NCBI RefSeq assembly: GCF_002813325.1
Contig: NZ_PHUG01000001.1
Coordinates: forward strand, 5,270,001 to 5,334,000
DNA: 64,000 bases
Source of the DNA: Janthinobacterium sp. 64
GTDB lineage: Bacteria > Pseudomonadota > Gammaproteobacteria > Burkholderiales > Burkholderiaceae_D
Direction: 5' to 3'
The notes beneath the pieces were generated by a model that was not told the DNA's origin, searched no databases, and worked only from the letters and a program-made list of their open reading frames with translations. Position numbers and translations under genes: made by a program. Below, one piece after another: positions 9,754 through 17,491 of the stretch (position 1 is the stretch's first letter; each line of letters begins with the position of its first letter).

Positions 9754-9838
9754 CTCTGTAATCATTAATTTATTGACATTGACTACTGCCGATAAGCTGC
9801 TATGCCTGTATTTTGCGCAGAGCGATATTGTTCATGTA

Positions 9839-9903
9839 AATCAAGTACTTACGTGCAGCACTTCATGCTTGCTCACAATCTTATCCACACAAAGTGTGCA
9901 AAA
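9839..9903 (+). repeat. DnaA-box repeat unit 7
   Basis: Perfect IHF consensus match at 9839-9851 starting 42 bp before the perfect DnaA box TTATCCACA at 9881-9889. The facing minus-strand box TTTTGCACA (9895-9903) fits the relaxed consensus. One more minus-strand TTGTCCACA lies at 9936-9944. Confidence 0.8.
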
Positions 9904-10089
9904 CTGTGCGCTCGCCGCGCCCGCCCGCCGCGCGGTGTGGACAAGTACGCATGCGGGCGCCACTTGCCGCCGGCGCGGCAACGCGCTACATTGCGCCATT
10001 CCCGCGCCGACATGCCATCGCTCTTCGGCGCTCGGTACAATACAGGCTGTCCGGGCGGTTCACCGCCTTCCCTTTACCAGGAGTTTCTT

Positions 10090-10695
10090 TTGCTCGCTAT
10101 ATTTCAAGCCGCTGGCTGGCCCATCTGGCTGTTGCTGATCGCTTCCATCGTCGCCCTGGCCCTGATCATCGAGCGCCTGCTGTATTTGCGACGCGCCAAG
10201 ATTCTGCCCCGCAAGCTGTTCGATGAAGTGGTGCTGGTGTATCGCAACGGCAAGATCACGCCGGACACGGTGGCCAAGCTGGAAGGCAATTCGCCGCTGG
10301 GCGTGGTGCTGGCCGCCGCCCTGCGCAACGTCGACGCACCGCGCGAGGTGATGAAGGAATCGATCGAAGAGGCGGGCAGTGGCGTGGCCCACACGCTGGA
10401 ACGTTTCCTGACGACCCTGGGCACGATCGCCACCCTGGCGCCGCTGATGGGCCTGTTCGGCACGGTGGTGGGCATGATTGAAATCTTCGGTTCGCAAAAC
10501 GCCAGCGGTTCGAATCCCGCACAATTGGCGCACGGTATTTCAGTGGCCTTGTACAACACGGGCTTCGGCCTGGCCATCGCCATGCCGGCCCTGGTCTTCT
10601 ACCGCCACTTCCGCGCCCTCGTCGACAGCTTCGTCATTGACATGGAGCAGCAAGCGGTCAAGTTCGTCGACATCGTCCACAGTGGCCGCCAATGA
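10090..10695 (+). CDS. exbB: MotA/TolQ/ExbB family proton channel protein
   Basis: 201-residue inner-membrane protein of the ExbB/TolQ family, which with ExbD forms the proton-driven motor energising TonB-dependent transport. The open frame runs further upstream into the repeat array, but the start is taken as TTG 10090. CCAGGAG is 6 bases before it, and the conserved N-terminus (MLAIFQAAGWPIWLLL) begins there. A first membrane segment at residues 8-28 and the diagnostic TLAPLMGLFGTVVGM in the second half are visible. The stop overlaps exbD by 4 bases. No tonB gene is adjacent, so a TolQ-like or lipid-related partner role cannot be excluded. Confidence 0.9.
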   Translation: MLAIFQAAGWPIWLLLIASIVALALIIERLLYLRRAKILPRKLFDEVVLVYRNGKITPDTVAKLEGNSPLGVVLAAALRNVDAPREVMKESIEEAGSGVAHTLERFLTTLGTIATLAPLMGLFGTVVGMIEIFGSQNASGSNPAQLAHGISVALYNTGFGLAIAMPALVFYRHFRALVDSFVIDMEQQAVKFVDIVHSGRQ

Positions 10696-11135
10696 ACTTC
10701 CGCAAAGGCAAGGGGCGTGAAGACCCCGAAATCAACCTGATCCCGTTCATCGACGTGCTGCTGGTGATCCTGATCTTTTTGATGGTCAGCACCACCTACA
10801 GCAAGTTTACGGAACTGCAGATCACCTTGCCGACGGCCGACGCCGAGCAAGCCAAGGACAAGCCGCAGCAGATCGACGTCACCATCGATGCCAAGGGCAA
10901 TTACACGGTCAACCGCGAACCGGTCTCGTTCCGCGACGTGGCCGGCCTGGCCGATGCCCTGCAAAACGCGGCAAAAACAGCCAACGGCGGCAAGGCGCCC
11001 GCGCAGACGCCCGTCGTGGTGGTCAACGCCGACCAGTTTGCCATGCACCAGATGGTCGTCCACGTGATGGAAGCGGCGCGCCTGGCCGGCTATGAAAAGC
11101 TGACGTTTGCGGCGCAGGCCGGTGGCAGCAAGTAG
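10692..11135 (+). CDS. exbD: Biopolymer transport protein ExbD/TolR
   Basis: 147-residue single-span membrane protein. The conserved INLIPFIDVLLVILIFLMV segment contains the membrane aspartate (Asp21) needed for proton flow, followed by a periplasmic domain. The start codon overlaps the stop of exbB (ATGA), so the pair is translationally coupled. The next gene is lpxK, an arrangement common in betaproteobacteria; the co-location with lipid A synthesis genes is conserved context rather than evidence of a shared function. Confidence 0.93.
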   Translation: MNFRKGKGREDPEINLIPFIDVLLVILIFLMVSTTYSKFTELQITLPTADAEQAKDKPQQIDVTIDAKGNYTVNREPVSFRDVAGLADALQNAAKTANGGKAPAQTPVVVVNADQFAMHQMVVHVMEAARLAGYEKLTFAAQAGGSK

Positions 11136-11147
11136 CGTTCTCCGCAC

Positions 11148-11174
11148 GGGGTCAGACCCGCCGGGTCTGACCCC
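11148..11174. repeat. Perfect 12-bp inverted repeat between exbD and lpxK
   Basis: GGGGTCAGACCC and GGGTCTGACCCC form a perfect 12-bp stem with a 3-base GCC loop. No T tract follows, so it is not a canonical intrinsic terminator. It could be a dispersed REP-like element or an mRNA-stabilising hairpin. Confidence 0.75.
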
Positions 11175-11209
11175 AGCCTTCCTTTGCGCTCCCTTTTCAT
11201 GAATACCCC

Positions 11210-12265
11210 ATGCCCACACCTTCCCCCGCCAAGCTTGAATCCACATTGACCCGCGCCTGGCTGCGGCGCGGCCCGCTGGCGTGCGCGCTGTGGCCCGTCT
11301 CCCTGCTGTTCGGCGCCCTGAGCGCCGTGCGGCGCGGCCTGTACCGCGCCGGCGTGTTGACGTCGACGCGCCTGCCCGTGCCCGTCGTCGTCGTCGGCAA
11401 TATTTTTATCGGCGGCACGGGCAAGACGCCGCTGACGATCTGGCTGGTGCAAGCCTTGCGCGATGCGGGCATGCGCCCGGGCGTCATTTCACGCGGCCAT
11501 GGCAGCGCCGACCGGCTGCCGCGCGCCGTCAGCGCCGCTTCGACGCCGCAGCAGGTGGGCGACGAGCCGCTGCTGATCTTCCAGCGCGGCGGCTGCCCCG
11601 TGATGGTGGGCCGCGACCGCGCGCAAGCCGGCAGGGCGCTGCTGGCCGCGCATCCCGACGTCGACGTGCTGGTGACGGACGACGGCTTGCAGCATTACGC
11701 CTTGCGGCGCGACGTGGAAATCGTGCTGTTCGACGGCCGCGGCGCGGGCAACGGCTGGCTGCTGCCGGCGGGGCCTTTGCGCGAATCGCCGCGCCGCCGT
11801 CGCGACGTGACGGTGATTAATGCGGCCGAGCTGGCGCCGGCCCTGGTGGACCAGGTCGCGCCCAAGGGCGGCCTGGTGGTGCAGATGCGGCTCGATGGCG
11901 GGGTGGCTGAACGCTTGACGAACCGCAGCGAATGCCTGCCGCTTGCCACCCTGGCGGCCAGCGGCCAGCGCATCGTCGCGGCGGCCGGTATCGGCAATCC
12001 GCAGCGCTTCTTTGCCATGCTGCGCGGGGCCGGACTGGATTTTACGGAACTGCCCTTGCCCGACCATCACGACTTCCTCGACCAGCCATTTGCGGCACTC
12101 GACACGGATCTGATCTTGATCACCGAGAAGGATGCAGTAAAATGTGCGCAAATTGAACATCTCAAAGACGACCCGAGACTGTGGGTCGTCCCCGTCAGCG
12201 CGCGCATCGATGGCGCGCTGGCCCAACAAATTGTGGAGAAATGTCGTGGACGCTCGACTGCTTGA
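11210..12265 (+). CDS. lpxK: Tetraacyldisaccharide 4'-kinase
   Basis: 351-residue lipid A biosynthesis kinase that phosphorylates the 4' position of the tetraacyldisaccharide-1-phosphate (lipid IVA formation) at the inner membrane. A hydrophobic N-terminal region (about residues 24-36) precedes the P-loop [12 protein letters not shown] (GGTGKTP at residues 68-74). VTDDGLQHY and LPLPDHHDF are further family motifs. The length is normal. Its end overlaps the following Trm112-like gene by 20 bases, indicating co-transcription. Confidence 0.96.
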   Translation: MPTPSPAKLESTLTRAWLRRGPLACALWPVSLLFGALSAVRRGLYRAGVLTSTRLPVPVVVVGNIFIGGTGKTPLTIWLVQALRDAGMRPGVISRGHGSADRLPRAVSAASTPQQVGDEPLLIFQRGGCPVMVGRDRAQAGRALLAAHPDVDVLVTDDGLQHYALRRDVEIVLFDGRGAGNGWLLPAGPLRESPRRRRDVTVINAAELAPALVDQVAPKGGLVVQMRLDGGVAERLTNRSECLPLATLAASGQRIVAAAGIGNPQRFFAMLRGAGLDFTELPLPDHHDFLDQPFAALDTDLILITEKDAVKCAQIEHLKDDPRLWVVPVSARIDGALAQQIVEKCRGRSTA

Positions 12266-12422
12266 TATCCTGGTCTGCCCTGTTTGCAAGGGTCCGCTTG
12301 AACACGATAAGAAGGCGCAGGAACTGATTTGCCGCGCCGACCGCCTGGCCTATCCGATCCGCGATGGCATCCCCATCATGTGGGCGGACGAAGCGCGCAC
12401 GCTACAAGACGCAGTGGAATAA
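12246..12422 (+). CDS. Trm112/YcaR-family small protein
   Basis: 58-residue protein with the zinc-binding-like [14 protein letters not shown] start typical of the Trm112 (UPF0434/YcaR) family. Bacterial members normally sit between lpxK and kdsB, exactly as here; their biochemical role is not settled. The start is GTG 12246, chosen because GGAGA lies 7-11 bases upstream and it places the conserved sequence at the N-terminus; a longer in-frame ATG start at 12144 would lie deep within lpxK. It ends 2 bases before kdsB. Confidence 0.9.
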   Translation: MDARLLDILVCPVCKGPLEHDKKAQELICRADRLAYPIRDGIPIMWADEARTLQDAVE

Positions 12423-12424
12423 CG

Positions 12425-13180
12425 ATGGCGTTCATCGTCATCATCCCGGCCCGCCTGGCCTCGACGCGCTTGCCGGGCAAGCCGCTGGCCGACCTGGGCG
12501 GCAAGCCCATGGTGGTGCGCGTGGCCGAGCAGGCAGTCCTGTCTGGCGCCGCGCGCGTCATCGTCGCCACCGACCATGAATCCATTCGCGCCGCCTGCGT
12601 CGCGCATGGCGTGGAAGTGTGCATGACGCGCAGCGACCATCCGTCGGGCACGGACCGCATCGCCGAAGTGGCGCGCACGCTCGCCTTGCCGCCGGACGCT
12701 GTCGTCGTCAACCTGCAGGGCGACGAGCCGTTGATCGATCCTTCCCTGCTGGCCGCCTGCGCCGCGCAGATCAGCAGTACCGTGCCCATGGCCACGTGCG
12801 CGCATCCGCTGCACGATGTGCCGGATGCGTTCAATCCGAACGTGGTCAAGGTCGTGCTGGACAAGAACGGCCGCGCCTTGTATTTTTCGCGCGCGACGAT
12901 TCCGTGGCACCGCGACGGCTTCGCGCAGTCGAAAGACAGCCTGCCGGCCGGCTATGTGCCGCTGCGCCATATCGGCCTGTATGCCTACAGCAATGCTTTT
13001 TTGCAAACGTATCCCACGCTCTCCGCTTCGCCGCTGGAGGCCATCGAGGCGCTGGAGCAGTTGCGCGTGCTGTGGCATGGCTATGCCATCGCCGTGCATG
13101 TGACCGATAGCGCGCCGGCTGCCGGTGTCGACACGCCGGAAGATCTTGCCAGGGTGCAAGCCCACTACGGCGTTCTGTAA
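12425..13180 (+). CDS. kdsB: 3-deoxy-manno-octulosonate cytidylyltransferase
   Basis: 251-residue CMP-Kdo synthetase, which activates Kdo with CTP for lipopolysaccharide inner core synthesis. [20 protein letters not shown] at the N-terminus and [12 protein letters not shown] in the middle are family hallmarks; length is standard. The frame is open upstream, but ATG 12425 (just after the previous stop) gives the conserved start [13 protein letters not shown]. It is the last gene of the exbB-exbD-lpxK-Trm112-kdsB run. Confidence 0.96.
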   Translation: MAFIVIIPARLASTRLPGKPLADLGGKPMVVRVAEQAVLSGAARVIVATDHESIRAACVAHGVEVCMTRSDHPSGTDRIAEVARTLALPPDAVVVNLQGDEPLIDPSLLAACAAQISSTVPMATCAHPLHDVPDAFNPNVVKVVLDKNGRALYFSRATIPWHRDGFAQSKDSLPAGYVPLRHIGLYAYSNAFLQTYPTLSASPLEAIEALEQLRVLWHGYAIAVHVTDSAPAAGVDTPEDLARVQAHYGVL

Positions 13181-13198
13181 CGCGTTACCCGCAAAACG

Positions 13199-13229
13199 GC
13201 AGGCGTGCAAATATAATTTGTGCGCCTGC
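13199..13229 (+). terminator. Imperfect hairpin downstream of kdsB
   Basis: Arms GCAGGCGTGCAAAT and ATTTGTGCGCCTGC pair over 14 positions with two mismatches and a 3-base loop. No T run follows, so termination is uncertain. The remaining 200 bases to adk are AT-rich and show no gene. Confidence 0.4.
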
Positions 13230-13418
13230 AGTAAAAACCACATTTTGAAACGTCCGTCTCGCTAATTGCTGGCTTTGATCAATCAGAGCATGGCAATTCG
13301 ATAGCAAACTGGCGTTCCGGGGATTTTTTGTGGTAAGTTTCGTAGGGAAAGATAGTCATAGCAACATCATCTAAAAAAAAATAATTACACATACCACCAT
13401 CCAAAATCTGTTTTTTAG

Positions 13419-14084
<666 letters not shown>

Positions 14085-14094
14085 GCAGTTTTTA

Positions 14095-14122
14095 AAAGCG
14101 GACCTGAGTGTCCGCTTTTTTT
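14095..14122 (+). terminator. Rho-independent terminator after adk
   Basis: Stem AAAGCGGAC/GTCCGCTTT (9 bp) with a 6-base loop, running into seven T residues. Confidence 0.92.
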
Positions 14123-14278
14123 CTGCCCGCTTTTCAGGCAGACTGCCAGCATGGCTGGATGCATAACGTTTTCGTGGTTCAGGTTTTTTGCAGGTCGTGT
14201 TTTCCTGGTTGCGCGTGCCTACCCGGTGCGGTCTGCAGCTGTTGGCAATGACGTCGGATAAAAACAGAAGGGGACGAT

Positions 14279-16402
14279 ATGGCAGCCAGTTTGTGGTTTG
14301 CGGTAGCCTGCGGCGTGGTCGCAGTCATTTACGGTTTGGTGTCGCGCAGCTGGATCCTGCGGCAGGATCCCGGCAACGCGCGCATGCAGGAAATCGCGCT
14401 GGCCATCCAGCAGGGCGCGGCCGCCTACCTGGCGCGCCAGTACCGCACCATCGCGTTTGTGGGCGTGGTGCTGCTGATCGCCATCTACCTGTTGCTGGGC
14501 TTGCACACCGCGCTGGGCTTTTTGATCGGCGCCGTGCTCTCGGGCGCCTGCGGCTTCATCGGCATGAATGTCTCGGTGCGGGCCAATGTGCGCACGGCGC
14601 AGGCGGCCACCCTGGGCATCAACCAGGCCTTGAACGTGGCTTTCAAGGGCGGCGCGATCACAGGCATGCTGGTGGTCGGCCTGGGCTTGCTGGGCGTGAC
14701 CCTGTTCTACTGGCTGCTGGTGACGACGGGCGCGCCCGGCCTGACCCAGCATGATTTGATCAAGCCTTTGATCGGCCTGGCCTTCGGCGCCTCGCTCATT
14801 TCCATCTTCGCGCGTTTGGGTGGCGGCATCTTCACCAAGGGCGCCGACGTGGGCGCGGACCTGGTGGGCAAGGTCGAGGCGGGCATCCCCGAGGATGATC
14901 CGCGCAACCCTGCCGTCATCGCCGACAACGTGGGCGACAACGTGGGCGACTGCGCCGGCATGGCGGCCGACCTGTTCGAAACCTATGTCGTGACCCTGAT
15001 CGCCACCATGCTGCTGGGGGCCTTGCTGATGGCAGAGGCCAGCAGCACGGCCATCATCTATCCGCTGCTGCTGGGCGCCGTCTCCATCCTCGCGTCCATC
15101 GTCGGCTGCTCGATGGTGAAAACAAAACCGGGCGCGAAGATCATGTCGGCCCTGTACACGGGACTGTGGTGGGCCGCCGGCCTGTCACTGGTCGGCTTTG
15201 CCGTCGTCACCTGGCTGCTGTGGCCCGACGATGCCATGCGCTACAAGATGCTGGGCGCCACCGTCGTCGGCATCGTGCTCACGGGCCTGATGGTGTACAT
15301 CACCGAGTACTACACGGGCACGGACTTCAAGCCCGTGCGCCACATCGCCGAAGCGTCGACGACGGGCCACGGCACGAACATCATCGCCGGCCTGGGCGTG
15401 TCGATGAAGTCCACCGCGTATCCGGTGCTGGCCGTCTGCATCGCCATCCTCGTCTCGTATCAATTGGCCGGCCTGTACGGCATCGCCATCGCGGCCACGG
15501 CCATGCTGTCGATGGCGGGCATCATCGTCGCGCTCGACGCGTATGGCCCCATCACGGATAACGCGGGCGGCATCGCGGAAATGTCGGGCCTGCCCGACTC
15601 CGTGCGCGCCATCACCGACCCGCTCGACGCAGTGGGCAACACCACCAAGGCCGTCACCAAGGGCTATGCCATCGGCTCGGCCGGGCTGGCCGCGCTGGTG
15701 CTGTTCGCCGACTACACGCATGCGCTTGAATCCGTGGGCCAGCACATCACGTTTGACCTGTCGAACCCCATGGTCATCGTCGGCCTGTTCATCGGCGGCC
15801 TGATACCGTATCTGTTCGGTGCCATGGCGATGGAAGCCGTGGGCCGCGCGGCCGGCGCCGTGGTGGTGGAAGTGCGGCGGCAGTTCCGCGACATCAAGGG
15901 CATCATGGAAGGCACGGCGCGGCCCGAGTACGACAAGGCCGTCGACATGCTGACGGCGTCAGCCATCCGCGAAATGATCGTGCCGTCCCTGCTGCCCGTG
16001 GTGGTGCCCATCGTCGTGGGCATGCTGCTGGGGCCGGCGGCGCTGGGCGGGCTCTTGATGGGGACCATCGTCACTGGCCTGTTCGTGGCCATCTCCATGA
16101 CCACGGGCGGCGGCGCCTGGGACAATGCCAAGAAATACATCGAGGATGGCCATTTCGGCGGCAAGGGTTCGGACGCGCACAAGGCCGCCGTCACGGGTGA
16201 CACGGTGGGCGACCCGTACAAGGATACGGCCGGCCCGGCAGTCAACCCCTTGATCAAGATCATCAATATCGTGGCCCTGCTGCTGGTGCCGCTGCTGCCG
16301 GCCACGGGCTGGCTGGCCGTCAAGGCGCCGGCGCCCATCCACGCGCCCGTGCCGCCCATCATGGCGCCGGCCACACCCGTGCAAAGCTTGCCGGCGCAAT
16401 AA
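14279..16402 (+). CDS. hppA: Membrane-bound proton-translocating pyrophosphatase
   Basis: 707-residue integral membrane H+-PPase with roughly 16 hydrophobic segments; it couples pyrophosphate hydrolysis to proton export across the inner membrane. The catalytic signature [13 protein letters not shown] and the [19 protein letters not shown] motif are intact. At the position that distinguishes the subfamilies the protein reads GNTTKA with Lys457 and Thr460, the pattern of K+-independent enzymes (K+-dependent ones have Ala at both places). GAAGGGGACG precedes the ATG. A terminator directly follows the gene, so it is a single-gene unit. Confidence 0.96.
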   Translation: MAASLWFAVACGVVAVIYGLVSRSWILRQDPGNARMQEIALAIQQGAAAYLARQYRTIAFVGVVLLIAIYLLLGLHTALGFLIGAVLSGACGFIGMNVSVRANVRTAQAATLGINQALNVAFKGGAITGMLVVGLGLLGVTLFYWLLVTTGAPGLTQHDLIKPLIGLAFGASLISIFARLGGGIFTKGADVGADLVGKVEAGIPEDDPRNPAVIADNVGDNVGDCAGMAADLFETYVVTLIATMLLGALLMAEASSTAIIYPLLLGAVSILASIVGCSMVKTKPGAKIMSALYTGLWWAAGLSLVGFAVVTWLLWPDDAMRYKMLGATVVGIVLTGLMVYITEYYTGTDFKPVRHIAEASTTGHGTNIIAGLGVSMKSTAYPVLAVCIAILVSYQLAGLYGIAIAATAMLSMAGIIVALDAYGPITDNAGGIAEMSGLPDSVRAITDPLDAVGNTTKAVTKGYAIGSAGLAALVLFADYTHALESVGQHITFDLSNPMVIVGLFIGGLIPYLFGAMAMEAVGRAAGAVVVEVRRQFRDIKGIMEGTARPEYDKAVDMLTASAIREMIVPSLLPVVVPIVVGMLLGPAALGGLLMGTIVTGLFVAISMTTGGGAWDNAKKYIEDGHFGGKGSDAHKAAVTGDTVGDPYKDTAGPAVNPLIKIINIVALLLVPLLPATGWLAVKAPAPIHAPVPPIMAPATPVQSLPAQ

Positions 16403-16412
16403 ACCCCACGTC

Positions 16413-16441
16413 AAACAGCCCCGTTCCCAAGGGCTGTTTTT
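16413..16441 (+). terminator. Rho-independent terminator after hppA
   Basis: Stem AAACAGCCC/GGGCTGTTT with a 9-base loop ending in a T run. Confidence 0.88.
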
Positions 16442-16579
16442 ACGTCGGGCATCTCAAAATTTCCTGGCTTCCATATCGCGCGCGTATCAAAAGTGAGCAA
16501 TTGTTACAGCGCCTTGCCTGCGCCGGCCGCCTGCCAATAATGAAGCAGTTACTTCAGGCAGCACAGGACAGGAGGCATC

Positions 16580-16972
16580 ATGAACAAGGACAACAAGCGG
16601 CGCTGGCTGATGCTGGCTGCGGCGCTGGCGCTGGCCGGCAGTGCCTGGGCCGCTCCCGGCGGACATGGCTTTCACGGCCACCATCACGGTCACGGTCACG
16701 GCCATTTGCATGGCCGCTCGCATGTGGGTGTGTGGCTGGGGTCTGGCTGGGGCTACGGGCCGGGCTGGTACGGCGACCCGTGGTATGGCCATCCGTACGG
16801 ACGCACGGTCGTGGTAACGCCGCTGCCCGTCGCGCCGCCCGTGTATGTGGAGCAGGGCGCGGTGCCGACGGCGCCGATGTGGTACTACTGCCGCCAGCCG
16901 CAAGGCTATTATCCCTATGTGACAAGTTGCACGCTGCCGTGGCGCGCTGTGGCGCCGGGCAGCGTGCGCTGA
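16580..16972 (+). CDS. Small exported His/Gly/Tyr-rich protein
   Basis: 130-residue protein with a clear signal peptide (charged MNKDNKRR, hydrophobic core, cleavage after about residue 24, SAWA). The mature part opens with a His-Gly cluster (HGFHGHHHGHGHGHLHG, residues 29-45). A Gly/Trp/Tyr/Pro-rich middle follows, and the C-terminus contains a conserved-looking YYCRQPQGYYPYVTSC, with two cysteines that could pair. Similar short exported proteins are widespread and uncharacterised. The His cluster suggests divalent metal binding, which is inference. AGGAGGCATC precedes the ATG. It lies 14 bases before a lipoprotein gene, probably in one transcript. Confidence 0.8.
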   Translation: MNKDNKRRWLMLAAALALAGSAWAAPGGHGFHGHHHGHGHGHLHGRSHVGVWLGSGWGYGPGWYGDPWYGHPYGRTVVVTPLPVAPPVYVEQGAVPTAPMWYYCRQPQGYYPYVTSCTLPWRAVAPGSVR

Positions 16973-16986
16973 AGGCGAGGTGCGAC

Positions 16987-17487
16987 ATGAATGGACAAAC
17001 AGGCGCAGTGTGTGTGGGCGTGCTGGCGCCCCTTGTGCTGGCGGCATGCACGGTGATGCCGCAAGGGCCGTCGGCCATGGTGTTGCCCGGCACGGGCAAG
17101 AGTTTCGCGCAATTCCAGGGCGATGATGTCCATTGCCGCGGCTACGCGCAGGCGCAGCTGGGCGGCAGTTCGGCGCAGCAGGCCGCGGCCGACAGCGGCG
17201 TGCGCAGCGCGGCCCTGGGCACGGTGCTCGGTGCGGTGGCCGGCGCCGCCATCGATGGCGGCCATGGCGCCGGCGTGGGTGCCGGCACGGGGCTGGTCTT
17301 TGGCGCGCTGGCCGGCACGGGCGCGGCCGACAGTTCCGCGTATGGCATGCAGCGCCGCTACGACGACGCTTACCTGCAATGCATGTATGCGAGCGGCCAC
17401 AAGGTGCCCGTGGCCGGGCAGATGCTGGGCGGCGTGCCGGCCAATGCCGCCACGCCGCCGCCCGATACGCCGCCGCCCCGCTACTAG
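16987..17487 (+). CDS. Glycine-zipper lipoprotein
   Basis: 166-residue predicted lipoprotein: signal sequence with lipobox LVLAAC at residues 14-19. A central Gly/Ala-rich segment (VLGAVAGAAIDGGHGAGVGAGTG) is spaced like a glycine zipper, a motif known from membrane-associating envelope proteins. The C-terminal part contains YLQCMYASGHKVPV. The frame is open far upstream; ATG 16987 is chosen because it places the lipobox correctly and has GCGAGG before it. Function is unknown; it is probably co-expressed with the His-rich protein upstream. Confidence 0.8.
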   Translation: MNGQTGAVCVGVLAPLVLAACTVMPQGPSAMVLPGTGKSFAQFQGDDVHCRGYAQAQLGGSSAQQAAADSGVRSAALGTVLGAVAGAAIDGGHGAGVGAGTGLVFGALAGTGAADSSAYGMQRRYDDAYLQCMYASGHKVPVAGQMLGGVPANAATPPPDTPPPRY

Positions 17488-17491
17488 CCGA

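Larger units (their letters stand above)
8761..10089. other. 1.3-kb non-coding region dominated by a seven-unit DnaA-box repeat array
   Basis: No convincing gene is present between xseA and exbB, which point away from each other. The stretch is AT-richer than its surroundings and holds seven imperfect tandem repeats of 136-170 bp (listed separately). The module order is a T-rich segment, a WATCAA motif, a CACAATC lead-in, a DnaA box, and an inverted weak box. After the last unit (9904-10089) the GC content rises again. That last part carries an additional box on the minus strand (9936-9944) and a possible -10 element TACAAT at 10036 for exbB. Confidence 0.85.

Noticed and set aside
8916..9903. 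Array considered as CRISPR or plasmid iterons
   Set aside because: Units of 136-170 bp are imperfect and lack short identical repeats with unique spacers, and no Rep or cas gene is near.
8916..9903. Array considered as the chromosomal oriC
   Set aside because: The genes expected at oriC in betaproteobacteria (dnaA, dnaN, gyrB, rpmH, parAB) are absent on both sides, so the main origin is unlikely; a secondary role remains possible.
8864..10138. Short open frames inside the DnaA-box array (8864-9058, 8973-9209, 9704-10138)
   Set aside because: They have no ribosome binding sites, change with the repeat units and encode no recognisable protein; the region is better explained as non-coding.
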